Assembly: GCF_018399035.1 (NCBI RefSeq) | Contig: NZ_CP073760.1 | Coordinates: 1,550,001 to 1,614,000 of the forward strand | Reading direction: 5' to 3' | Length of the DNA stretch: 64,000 nt | From: Thiocapsa sp. | GTDB lineage: Bacteria > Pseudomonadota > Gammaproteobacteria > Chromatiales > Chromatiaceae | Shown here: positions 1 to 7,132 of the stretch, piece after piece | Layout: the number at the start of each line of letters is the position of its first letter | Position numbering within the stretch: the first letter of the stretch is position 1 | Notes under the pieces: model-generated | Database searches by the model: none | What the model saw: only the letters and a program-made list of their open reading frames with translations | What the model was told of the DNA's origin: nothing | Program-made: the position numbers and the translations under genes

Positions 1-650
1 GTCTGTTCCGGTGCCTTGAGCCAGTCGAGCAAGGCGTGCACGATGCCCATCGCCTCGTCCGCGCCGCGGCTCGCCTCGAGCCGAAACAGGGCCGCACTGA
101 GGTTGCGCTCGGGCAGGGAGCCGGCGTTGGCGATGCGCTGCTCGTCGAGCAGCAGGTAAGCCTGTCGCGGGCGATAGCACTCGAGCAGCGGCGGCGCCGG
201 CTCGATGAGCGGCTCCAGCGTCTCGGCAGCACGCCAGGGCGTGACACCATTGTAGAGCACCACGGGCAGCACGGGCGGCAGACGTCCTGCGGCACTCAGG
301 GTCCCGGCGCGTATGAGATCCTGGTAGAGCAGCCCGAGGTAGGTCTGGATGCGCACGGCCATCCAGGGATCGACGGTGGATTGGAATTCCAGCAGCAGGT
401 AGACGTAGAGCCAGTCGGGGCCCCAGCGCAGGCGCCAGACGATGTCGTCGGCGCGGTCGCGCAGGTCGTCGGTGACGTAGCTCCCGCTGCAGCGCTCGAG
501 GGTCTCGAGGTCGAGCGCTTGGACCCAATCGCCGGGCACGAAGCCGCGCAGCAGGTCGCGCACCATCGCGGCGTGACCGTAGAGCAGTTTGTAGCCGCTG
601 TCGTGGGTGGGGCCGCGCCGCTGTGCCTTGGATGTCTTGGGTGTCTTCAT
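1..650 (-). CDS. Rpn/YhgA-like recombination-promoting nuclease, 3' end off window
   Basis: The frame starts at 650 (MKTPKTSK) and runs off the left edge, so the C-terminus is not seen. The visible protein has the PD-(D/E)XK core of the Rpn/YhgA family: an aspartate in DDIVWRLR followed by YLLLEFQS, the E-x-Q of the nuclease site. Known family members are small DNA endonucleases that promote RecA-independent recombination and often occur in many copies per genome. A second near-identical copy lies at 12,169-13,447, and three fragments occur elsewhere in the window. This copy lacks the 163-bp repeat insertion that breaks the second copy, so it serves as the reference for the intact reading frame. 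Confidence 0.85.
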   Translation of the reverse strand, partial: MKTPKTSKAQRRGPTHDSGYKLLYGHAAMVRDLLRGFVPGDWVQALDLETLERCSGSYVTDDLRDRADDIVWRLRWGPDWLYVYLLLEFQSTVDPWMAVRIQTYLGLLYQDLIRAGTLSAAGRLPPVLPVVLYNGVTPWRAAETLEPLIEPAPPLLECYRPRQAYLLLDEQRIANAGSLPERNLSAALFRLEASRGADEAMGIVHALLDWLKAPEQ

Positions 651-754
651 ATGACTGATCGATTTCCCTCGCTGTTCTCTCGTTCCCTCGCCCCCGCAAC
701 GCTCTGCTTTGCGCCTCTGCTCTCGGGAAGCAGAGCTTCCAGTACCGGGTTCCC

Positions 755-1025
755 AAGTGTAGCGGCGACTTCAGTCGCCCATAAGCCTCGGCGCGGGCAT
801 GTCGGGGCGACTGAAGTCGCCGCTACCCTTCTTCGATCTCGGTACGGGCGTCTCGGGGCGACTGAAGTCGCCGCTACCCTCTTCGATCTCGGTACGGGCG
901 TCTCGGGGCGACTGAAGTCGCCGCTACCCTTCTTCGATCTCGGTGCGGGTGTGTCGGGGCGACTGAAGTCGCCGCTACCCTCTTCGATCTCGGCGCGGGT
1001 GTCTCGGGGCGACTGAAGTCGCCCC
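755..1025. repeat. 51-bp tandem array built on the GGCGACTTCAGTCGCC palindrome (family A)
   Basis: About four and a half direct copies of a 50-51 bp unit. Each unit has a palindrome GGGCGACTGAAGTCGCC followed by a spacer containing CTTCGATCTCGGTACGGG. The first half-unit is in the opposite orientation. Sister arrays lie at 8355-8525 and 13,716-13,945, and single palindromes at 10,250, 19,095-19,160 and 57,570. Open frames through the array (for example on the minus strand from 1285) are low-complexity by-products. The array abuts the first IS1111-group element. Confidence 0.9.
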
Positions 1026-1187
1026 TTGTATGTTCTGTTCTGAAGGGATTGACAAGGAAAGCGATAAACGGACTTTATGAAGAGTGCCCGGGAAGCCGTT
1101 CGCCCCTTGTATGTTCTGTTCTGAAGGGATTGACAAGGAAAGCGATAAACGGACTTTATGAAGAGTGCCCGGGAAGCCGTTCGCCCC
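1026..1187 (+). repeat. 81-bp tandem duplication of the IS1111 left end
   Basis: Two exact copies (1026-1106 and 1107-1187), each running from TTGTATG to CGTTCGCCCC. Copy 2 of the element has one unit only. The break points share the microhomology CGCCCCT, which suggests slippage or a failed re-insertion at an internal sequence resembling the target flank. The left terminal inverted repeat is therefore doubled in this copy. Confidence 0.95.
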
Positions 1188-1380
1188 TGAAGCCTGGATG
1201 TCGTGTTCCGCTGTTCAGAGCTTGCATGTAGATGGGCTCCCCGCCCTCTTCGCCCATACCGAAGAGTATCCGAGGCCGTGGACATGTCCGGGAGCCTGCA
1301 TACACAAGGTCGGTAGGCGAGGGTACAGGGTCGGGGAACCGGGAATCATAATATCGCGTTGCATCCTGAAGAGACAGACG

Positions 1381-2373
1381 ATGAATACAGCCGGAATCGA
1401 TGTGGCCCACAAGACCCTGGCGCTGGCCGTCAGCACCGAGGAGAAGCTCGGCAAGGTCCGCGAGTTTGCCAACACACCAAGCGGTCATGCCGCGCTGATT
1501 AAGCGCCTTGCAAGGTGCGCGGGTGGAGCGGGTGTGCCTGGAGGCGACCGGCAGCTATCACCTGACCTGGCGCTGGCCATCGATGCGGCCGGGTTGGCGC
1601 TCATGGTGCTCAACCCCAAGGCCGCCAAGCGCTTTGCCGAGGCCTTGCAGACGCGCAACAAGAGCGATGCGGTCGATGCCGGCGTGCTGGCGCAGTTTGC
1701 CCGGCGCATGCCGTTCGAGCCGTGGCGGCGCCCGGCGACCGAGGCGCTGGAGCTGCGTGCCTGTTCACGGCGCTTGGAGGCGTTGGTGGTCGATCGCACG
1801 CGGGCGAAGAACCAACTCCACGCCCTGTTGCAAAGCACCACCACGCCGGCCGTCGTGCTGGAGGACGTGCGCCTGAGCATCCACCAGTACACCGCCCGGA
1901 TTGATGCCCTGCGTGACTGGGCCGATGCGCGCATCAGCGCCGACGAGGAGCTTGCGCAGGTCTACCGGCTGCTCACCGGCATCCCCGGCATCGCCGCCGC
2001 CAGCGCCATCCAGCTCATGGGTGAGCTGCTGGTGCTGCCCGAGGACATGCGTGCCAAGCAATGGGTCGCCCTGGCCGGACTGGATCCGCGCCAGAGCACC
2101 TCGGGCACCAGCGTGAACAAACCCCCGCGCCTGAGTAAGGCCGGCAACGCCCACCTGCGCAAGGCGCTGTTCATGCCCGCGCTGAGCGCCGCGCGCCATG
2201 AACCGCACGTCAACAGCTACTACACGCATCTCATCGAAGCGCGCGGCCTGAAGAAGATTCAGGCCATCTGCGCGGTCATGCGCAAATTGCTGCATGCCAT
2301 CTATGCCATGCTCAAGCACCGCCAAGCGTTCGACGGCAGCCGCTTCTGCTTGCTTCGCGAGGCCGCGGCATGA
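1381..2373 (+). CDS. IS110-family transposase, open but with an 18-residue scrambled segment
   Basis: The protein starts MNTAGIDVAHKT (first acidic residue of the RuvC-like DEDD site). It carries the C-terminal transposase-20 region with LTGIPGIAAASA and the serine-region motif SGTS. Residues about 42-60 read in the wrong frame: an extra T after KRL shifts the frame, and a lost G in CACCTGACC shifts it back. The correct reading of that stretch, seen in the alternate frame and in copy 2, is VERVCLEATGSYHLDL, which contains a conserved acidic residue of the family. The gene is therefore open from end to end but probably catalytically dead. Start ATG 1381 is chosen on family alignment. Confidence 0.85.
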   Translation: MNTAGIDVAHKTLALAVSTEEKLGKVREFANTPSGHAALIKRLARCAGGAGVPGGDRQLSPDLALAIDAAGLALMVLNPKAAKRFAEALQTRNKSDAVDAGVLAQFARRMPFEPWRRPATEALELRACSRRLEALVVDRTRAKNQLHALLQSTTTPAVVLEDVRLSIHQYTARIDALRDWADARISADEELAQVYRLLTGIPGIAAASAIQLMGELLVLPEDMRAKQWVALAGLDPRQSTSGTSVNKPPRLSKAGNAHLRKALFMPALSAARHEPHVNSYYTHLIEARGLKKIQAICAVMRKLLHAIYAMLKHRQAFDGSRFCLLREAAA

Positions 2374-2829
2374 GCACCTCGGCGATGTCCGCCACGGCAC
2401 CCTCCTCGGTTGGCCCGACAGCACGCGCGTGGCCGTCCAAGAGCCGCCGACAAGACGAGCGCGTTCAACCACCACGGCGCAGGGCATTCATTGATCAAAA
2501 ACCAGCAGCAGTCGCGTCGCAGACGCTCGCAGCCAGCAGCGGCTTCAGTGCGGCGCAGTGTGGGCAACGGGTGAATGAGTGTGGTCAAGGTGGGGGCAAC
2601 CCGCCGGGAGCGGGTTGTCCCCGGCTTGTCCACACGCCCGCTTGCGGCATTCACGCGTTGTCCACACGGAGTCCGCCCGCGCCCCACCCGCAGCCAAGCC
2701 CCATCCATCATCGAAGGTGGGTCCGATGGGGTTGGCAGCTGCTCAACGACCATCCCGCCGAAACAACGATGAGGATAGAAAAAAATGATGGATAGGAGGC
2801 AAATCGGACTTGCGTCAGAACAGAGTATC
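2374..2829 (+). ncRNA. candidate bridge/seek guide RNA region of IS1111 element, copy 1
   Basis: This 456-bp segment after the transposase has no convincing protein. It contains a very strong hairpin at about 2588-2620 (GGGGCAACCCGC and GCGGGTTGTCCCC around CGGGA) and several short stems. IS110/IS1111 elements are known to encode a structured guide RNA in a noncoding end that pairs with donor and target DNA. Upstream of the hairpin, GGCTTCAGTGCGGC and GCAGTCGC resemble parts of the target palindrome GGCGACTTCAGTCGCC. The location and the pairing are inference. No transcript is proven. Confidence 0.35.
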
Positions 2830-2835
2830 TACCCT

Positions 2836-3002
2836 CTCTGCTTTGCGTGGCTGCTCCGGGAAAGCAGAGCTTCCGGTACCGGGTTCCCGAGCGGAGCTTG
2901 GGAACCAGTTAACCCGGTAAAATCAGTGTTCCTCGCCAACACTCATGTGCCGTACCGCGCGCAACCAATCCTCTCCGTCGGGACTGATGAGCAGTTGATC
3001 GC
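2836..3002 (-). pseudogene. 3' tail fragment of Rpn/YhgA-like gene with family C repeats
   Basis: Positions 2836-3002 match 12,088-12,250 almost base for base. The coding part (2923-3002, minus strand) encodes the last residues of the Rpn protein, about DQLLISPDGEDWLRAV to HMSVGEEH, then a stop. Downstream sit two family C palindromes (GGGAAAGCAGAGCTTCC, and TTCCCGAGCGGAGCTTGGGAA). The rest of the gene is absent. The match stops abruptly at 3002, where unrelated DUF4351 sequence begins. Confidence 0.8.
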
Positions 3003-3025
3003 TTGGCGGGTGGCCTCGGGTGATT

Positions 3026-3301
3026 TCAGTGGCGACTGAGCCAGGTGTCGAGGTCGAGGGTGCTGGTGAAGTCCAACAGGTCTTCGCCGAGGGTTTCGAG
3101 TTGCTCGGAGGGAAGTGACTGGATGCGCTGGCGATGGGGTTCGGGAACTTGTCCCAAGCGGCGCCTCAGTTGACGCAGTCCCAAATCGATCTCACCCTCG
3201 TGGCGGCCCTGTTCGGTCAATCTGGCGGCGTCTCCGGTCATGGTATTGGCCGCTTGCGGATAGCGCTGACGGTCGAGTTCCCACTCATTCTCGTCCTGCA
3301 T
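3026..3301 (-). pseudogene. C-terminal DUF4351 fragment of an Rpn-type nuclease
   Basis: The open frame encodes LGLRQLRRRLGQVPEP and then LPSEQLETLGEDLLDF, the DUF4351 tail found at the C-terminus of many Rpn/PD-(D/E)XK proteins. No nuclease core is present upstream. Instead the frame runs back into the truncated PIN gene at about 3300. It is probably a remnant without function. The start at 3301 is only the first available codon. Confidence 0.6.
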
Positions 3302-3537
3302 GGCGTCGATGTCGATGACGTCGGCCTATTTGCGCCGGCGCTCGGCGATCCCGGCAATTGGGCCTTTTTCAGCGCGCTTCCGACGACGTCGTCCAGCGTC
3401 TGCACGCTACCCGCATAGAGCCACAGGCGGCGGCCTTCGAACAGGCACTTGGCCAGCGCGAGATCGACCGACTCGCACCAGGGTTTACGCCCGACACAGC
3501 TGTCGACGGCGACATTCACATCCAGCAACAGATCCAT
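3301..3537 (-). pseudogene. PIN-domain toxin, C-terminally truncated
   Basis: The frame starts MDLLLDVNVAVDSCVGR. The aspartates in LLDVNVAVD match the first acidic site of PIN ribonucleases, as in VapC-type toxins. About 65 residues look genuine (through SALKKAQLPG), after which the frame becomes low-complexity and joins DUF4351 sequence. Two of the usual acidic catalytic residues are therefore lost. It follows the antitoxin gene by three bases, as a toxin-antitoxin pair would. Confidence 0.6.
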
Positions 3538-3540
3538 GGC

Positions 3541-3822
3541 TCAGCGGTCCTCTTGCAACGCAAAGGCGTCGAGACGTTGCTGTTGCTTGTCGGTCAGGTC
3601 CGGTACCTCATCGTCCGGCAGGGGCGCATTGCGGATGGCATCCAGCTTTTCGCGCATGGCGCAGGCACGCGCGACGACCTCCTGCGGCAGGTCGTAGGGA
3701 CTCTCGCGGGGTTCGATCTCGTCGTCCGGTACCTCGACGACGACCCTCAGGGTGTCGTGTCTGAGTTTCACGGGGGTGATGAACTCGAGTTTGCCGTGGT
3801 TGTAGATGGCTTCGACTTGCAT
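3541..3822 (-). CDS. DUF104/AbrB-like antitoxin partner of PIN toxin
   Basis: The 93-residue protein begins MQVEAIYNHGKLEFITPVKL, the beta-hairpin start typical of DUF104-type antitoxin proteins. The C-terminus is charged and helical (DEVPDLTDKQQQRLDAF). Start ATG 3822 is preferred to upstream starts because the family begins at this motif. The stop is three bases before the PIN gene start, so the two were co-transcribed. With the toxin truncated, this antitoxin is now an orphan. Its family assignment is tentative. Confidence 0.55.
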   Translation of the reverse strand: MQVEAIYNHGKLEFITPVKLRHDTLRVVVEVPDDEIEPRESPYDLPQEVVARACAMREKLDAIRNAPLPDDEVPDLTDKQQQRLDAFALQEDR

Positions 3823-4172
3823 GGGCGTGCTCTGGGGTCGGGGTGTTGTTTTTGGCCACGGTAAAGACACGGAAGAACACGGAAAGGGGGGGAACTCTTC
3901 ATAATCGCTCCCATGCTCCGCCTGGTCGTGTCTTCGGGACACGCTCCGCGTCCCTGTCGCCGGGGCGTTGCACTGTGCATGGCGGGCGGTCGCCGTTGTC
4001 GTCGGTGATCCGGTGCGGTATGGGCGCTCTAGCTTTGGATCGTGACGCGGAGCATCGGGGCTATATCCCCATGCGGAGCGTTGGAGCAAGTCTTTCTTTT
4101 GACAGACCGGACGAGCAACACCCAGCCCGACAGCTGTTGACACGCGTCACGTGACACACTAACTTGCTAAAA
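3823..4172. other. intergenic, degenerate repeats, no gene seen
   Basis: Contains CACGGAAGAACACGGAAAGG, a short motif that recurs near 16,260, and decayed versions of the family D hairpin (CTCCCACGCTCCGCGTGGGAG). No coding frame resembles a protein. The promoter of the downstream HigBA pair should lie near its right end. Confidence 0.5.
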
Positions 4173-4454
4173 ATGATCAAAAGCTTCGCAGATCGCGAAA
4201 CGCAAGCCCTTTACGCGACCGGTAAGGCAAAACATCTGCCACCGGATATCCAGAAGCGCGCCGCGCGCAAACTCGAGTATTTGGACATTGCCGTTTGCCT
4301 GCAGGACTTGCAAGTGCCCCCGGGGAACAGATTGCATACCCTTTCGGGTGACCGCCAAGGCCAGCACTCCATCGCGATCAACGACCAATGGAGGATCTGC
4401 TTTCGTTTCGAAGATGGAGATGCCTATGACGTTGAAGTCTGCGACTACCACTGA
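4173..4454 (+). CDS. higB: HigB/RelE-family toxin
   Basis: The 93-residue protein starts MIKSFADRETQALYATGKAK and contains HTLSGDRQGQHSIAINDQWR. This is the core of HigB-type RelE-fold mRNA interferases, which cleave mRNA on the ribosome. ATG 4173 is chosen over the in-frame TTG at 4164 because relatives begin MIKSF. The gene is followed after 14 bases by the HigA antitoxin, the toxin-first order usual for higBA. Length and motifs look complete. Confidence 0.9.
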   Translation: MIKSFADRETQALYATGKAKHLPPDIQKRAARKLEYLDIAVCLQDLQVPPGNRLHTLSGDRQGQHSIAINDQWRICFRFEDGDAYDVEVCDYH

Positions 4455-4468
4455 AACAGGTTAGAACC

Positions 4469-4780
4469 ATGAGCATCGAGAACACCGGCATCAAACGCAG
4501 ACCCACCCATCCCGGGGAGATCCTGCGCGAAGATTTTATTCCGGATTACAACCTGAGTGTCGCCGAGCTCGCACGCTATTTGGGTGTGTCGCGTCAATCG
4601 ATCAATGAATTACTCAAGGAGCGCCGCGCCGTGAGTCCGGCGATGGCAATTCGCCTGAGCCGACTGTTTGGTAACTCGCCGGAATTTTGGCTCAACGCCC
4701 AAAGGGGAGTCGACCTTTGGGACGCAGCACGATCCATCGAGAAGGAAGTCAACCGGATCAAGCCGTTGGCGGCGGCTTGA
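4469..4780 (+). CDS. higA: HigA-family HTH antitoxin
   Basis: The 103-residue protein has the HigA signature: RRPTHPGEILREDFIP, then an XRE helix-turn-helix (VAELARYLGVSRQSINELL), then GNSPEFWLNAQ. Such proteins bind the toxin and repress their own promoter. It forms an operon with higB. A copy of its 3' end, about 85 bp from the NAQRGVDLW codons, is found again at 16,097-16,182, so this end took part in a duplication. Confidence 0.92.
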   Translation: MSIENTGIKRRPTHPGEILREDFIPDYNLSVAELARYLGVSRQSINELLKERRAVSPAMAIRLSRLFGNSPEFWLNAQRGVDLWDAARSIEKEVNRIKPLAAA

Positions 4781-5132
4781 TCCGCCGGCGAGGCCCTCAC
4801 GGCGCTCACTTCGGCGTTTGACCTCCGCCCGTCCGGGAAGCGCCATCCCGGCGCGTCAAGCCGCTGAAAACCGCTTCTACGCCCAGCAGAAGCGCGTTTG
4901 GCGCGGGTTCCGAGAGCGTCGCGTGGGGCGCGACCCTGCCGGCCGTCGGGGCGGTGGAAGCGGACGACTGCAAGTCGTCGATCCCGGGGAGGGGCCGCTT
5001 CGCGACGCGCGGCGGCGTTCGTCGCCCTGCTGCCGGCTCGGCGAGTGCTCGGTGCGCGCGGCGTTGTGGCCGACCTGTTGGGCCTTGGAGCGGTTTTCGA
5101 CGTTGATGACGGGCATGAGGACCGGGGAAAGG
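4781..5132. other. intergenic, no gene seen
   Basis: High-GC spacer of about 350 bp between higA and the convergent mntA. Frames through it are arginine-rich and have no recognisable domain. No clear terminator stands out. Confidence 0.4.
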
Positions 5133-5462
5133 TTAAGGGTGGTTTTGGGGGCGGCGTTGGTAGAATATCTTTCCCGCGCGTTCGATGTGGTCTCTTAGGC
5201 CGGCGTGATCGATGTGGTCGAAGAGGGAGAGATCGACTTGGTAGGGGATCGGCGACTCGTCGAGCTGGGTGGCGATTCTGCCTAGGGTGTCGAGATCGAG
5301 ACCCTGACCGATCAAGGTGAGGTCGATGTCGGAGCCCGGCCGGTCATTCCCCTTAGCACGCGATCCATAGATGAGCGCTTTTTCCACAGCAGGCACCTTG
5401 GCCAGAATCTCGCGGATGATGCGGATGGTGGTCTGTGGCAAGCCAAATTCGAGCATGGTCAA
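5133..5462 (-). CDS. mntA: MNT-type minimal nucleotidyltransferase antitoxin (MntA)
   Basis: The 109-residue protein has the minimal nucleotidyltransferase site: GSRAKG at about residue 34, then SDIDLTL about ten residues on, and a third acidic residue in YQVDLSLF. MntA proteins neutralise HEPN RNase toxins, in known cases by adding AMP to the toxin tyrosine. It overlaps the upstream hepT stop by 4 bp, so the two are translationally coupled with the toxin gene first. Confidence 0.88.
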   Translation of the reverse strand: MTMLEFGLPQTTIRIIREILAKVPAVEKALIYGSRAKGNDRPGSDIDLTLIGQGLDLDTLGRIATQLDESPIPYQVDLSLFDHIDHAGLRDHIERAGKIFYQRRPQNHP

Positions 5463-5866
5463 GGTTGCGCGACAAAACGCTGCTCAAGTTCCAGAAACGC
5501 CTTGTAATACCGATCAACGATGGCGGTGGCCAGTGCATTTGCCACGGATTGATTGTAGGTATGGCTGGATAGATTGCGTTTTTCGATCATGTCCATCCAC
5601 ACCTCTCCATCGCTCACCAATCCCTGTTTAAAGGCTTCGCGCACGGTGCTTCTAGAGCCGATCAGTCCTTGGATGCCTTCCATTTCGAGATAATCCTTCA
5701 ATACCTTCCAGGCGAGCTCGTGGGTAAACTCGAACCCTTGGATCAACCCCTGCTGCTCGAGATCCGACAGGGGACGCTGTTGCTCGAGCTGGATGGCGAG
5801 CGTGAGCTTATGCAGGGCGCGCTGATAATTATCGAAGCGTTGTTTCCATCGAATATCATGCGTCAA
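5459..5866 (-). CDS. hepT: HEPN-domain toxin (HepT, HI0074 family)
   Basis: The 135-residue helical protein belongs to the nucleotidyltransferase substrate-binding (HI0074) group. It carries the HEPN RNase motif R-x4-H-x-Y as RNLSSHTY near residue 96, so the active site is intact. It is the toxin of the HepT/MntA pair. The gene ends inside the mntA start (ATGA overlap). Confidence 0.88.
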   Translation of the reverse strand: MTHDIRWKQRFDNYQRALHKLTLAIQLEQQRPLSDLEQQGLIQGFEFTHELAWKVLKDYLEMEGIQGLIGSRSTVREAFKQGLVSDGEVWMDMIEKRNLSSHTYNQSVANALATAIVDRYYKAFLELEQRFVAQP

Positions 5867-5902
5867 GACTCATCTCCATCAGCCATTGAAACTGCGTCGA
5901 CT

Positions 5903-6235
5903 CTAGGGTTCGTCTACGGCACTCATGCTCCGCACGGCCTGCAAGCAATGGCTTCCGTCCGGACTGATGAGCAGTTGGTCGCCGAGGTCTTCCAACGTTT
6001 GGAGGTCGGCGATGCACGCAAGCAACGGTTGTGTCTGCTCGGCGACCGTTGGACCAAATCGGCGTCGCACCAGACGGACCAGGATGTGGCGGGTTGCTTC
6101 GCGACCTTGTTCCAAGCCTTGTTCCAAGCCTTCTCGTTTCCACTGATCGGTCCAGGTTTCCAGATTCTCGGCCAGCATGTGATACACCTGGCTGAGTTCG
6201 CCAAAGTGGAAATAGGGGACGTACCACGGAATCAT
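5903..6235 (-). pseudogene. middle-to-C-terminal fragment of Rpn/YhgA-like gene
   Basis: The frame encodes GELSQVYHMLAENLETW, one short GLEQGLEQ run and the C-terminal RHILVRLVRRRFGPTVAEQ block through SAVDEP. The nuclease core is missing. Its upstream edge (YVPYFHF) coincides with the sequence AATAGGGGACGTACCACGG, which is the uninterrupted counterpart of the group II intron site at 20,329/21,151. The fragment sits next to an N-truncated DUF2887 gene. Confidence 0.75.
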
Positions 6236-6307
6236 GCACCCGGCTAGGGAAAGGACTGGATCAATTGAAGACGCATTGAGCCACGTACCCTTCCGCTCCA
6301 GACCTTG

Positions 6308-7115
6308 CTAGCCCACCGCGTCGTCTCCGATCAGGTCCTCGAGGCTGGCGGCATCGAAGATGCCGTCGAGCCAGGCGTCCAGTTGCGCGACCGGCGCGGT
6401 GTCGATCCGCTGCTCTGCCCCTGCGGGCAATGGGCCGAAGCGACGCGTGAGCAGACGCTTGAGGCTTTCGGCCTTGCCCTCGGCCTTACCCTCGGCCTTG
6501 CCCTTGACCTTGCCCTCGGCATAGATCGATTGATACGCCTTCGTCTCCTGAATCGGGGTCACCAAGTTCAGCATCGCCCAGATCTCCTTCGCGGTCAGTC
6601 CGCGAAATCGCTCGAAAAACCAAAATTCCAGCACTTGCCCCAGAATCTCACGGATTTCCGGGGCAAGCGACGCCTCTTGAACGGTGCGCCACAAGCCCTG
6701 TGCGCGGGCACGCAAGTCGTCGTCGTCCGCGATCAGCAGCGGCGCAAACACCGCCACATAGGGGTTGTCCGGCTCGCGCGCCAGCCAGTCCGGCAGGACG
6801 CGCCGGAGCGCGACTTGCAGCAACGGCGCCTGGGCGTGGTTCGCCCAGCGCGGGAAGCGCGGACGGTCCTGCTCGCGCAGAAAGATCCCCACGCCGATCA
6901 CATCCCGGTGCGGATGCGCCTCGCCGTACAGTCCGATCTTGGTCAGCAGATTGTACCAAGCCTTGTCCGAGTGCTGACCTTGGAATTCGACCACATAGAC
7001 CGGCCCATCGTGCCCGTCGGGCTCGAAAATGCCGTCCAAACGCCGTTCCAGCCCTTTGATCGTGAGGGAACAGAACCGGTAAGGACCGACCAGTTCACGA
7101 CCACCGGTGAGCACG
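6308..7115 (-). pseudogene. DUF2887 Rpn-family nuclease, N-terminus lost
   Basis: From about [23 protein letters not shown] onward the protein matches the DUF2887 type of Rpn nuclease. VYVVEFQGQ is the catalytic E-x-Q strand, LTAKEIWAMLNL follows, then a KGKAEGKAEGKAE repeat and a C-terminal SLKRLLTRRFGPLP (DUF4351-like) block. The N-terminal 40 or so residues are replaced by the end of the tviB-like gene in another frame, so the gene is a recombination product. A second 3' copy lies at 21,237-21,520. Confidence 0.8.
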
Positions 7116-7132
7116 CGGTGCGCAGGTCCGGG

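Larger units (their letters stand above)
1026..2829 (+). mobile_element. IS110 family, IS1111-group insertion sequence, copy 1
   Basis: The boundaries come from three comparisons: copy 2 (8526-10,249), the shared flank GAAGTCGCCCC, and an intact site at 13,925-13,945 where GAAGTCGCCCC runs straight into TACCCTCTCTG. The element therefore begins TTGTATG and ends GAGTATC, with no target duplication. Subterminal inverted repeats TCTGTTCTGA and TCAGAACAGA lie near the two ends, as is typical of the IS1111 group. The length is 1804 bp against 1724 bp for copy 2. The difference is an 81-bp tandem duplication at the left end minus one deleted base in the transposase. Long noncoding stretches flank the single gene on both sides. 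Confidence 0.9.

Noticed and set aside
755..1025. CRISPR-like array
   Set aside because: The units are near-identical throughout (repeat and spacer alike), contain a palindrome used elsewhere as single copies, and have no cas genes nearby. It is a tandem REP array.
647..1285. 212-residue minus-strand frame
   Set aside because: It is composed of translated 51-bp and 81-bp repeats and has no independent protein character.
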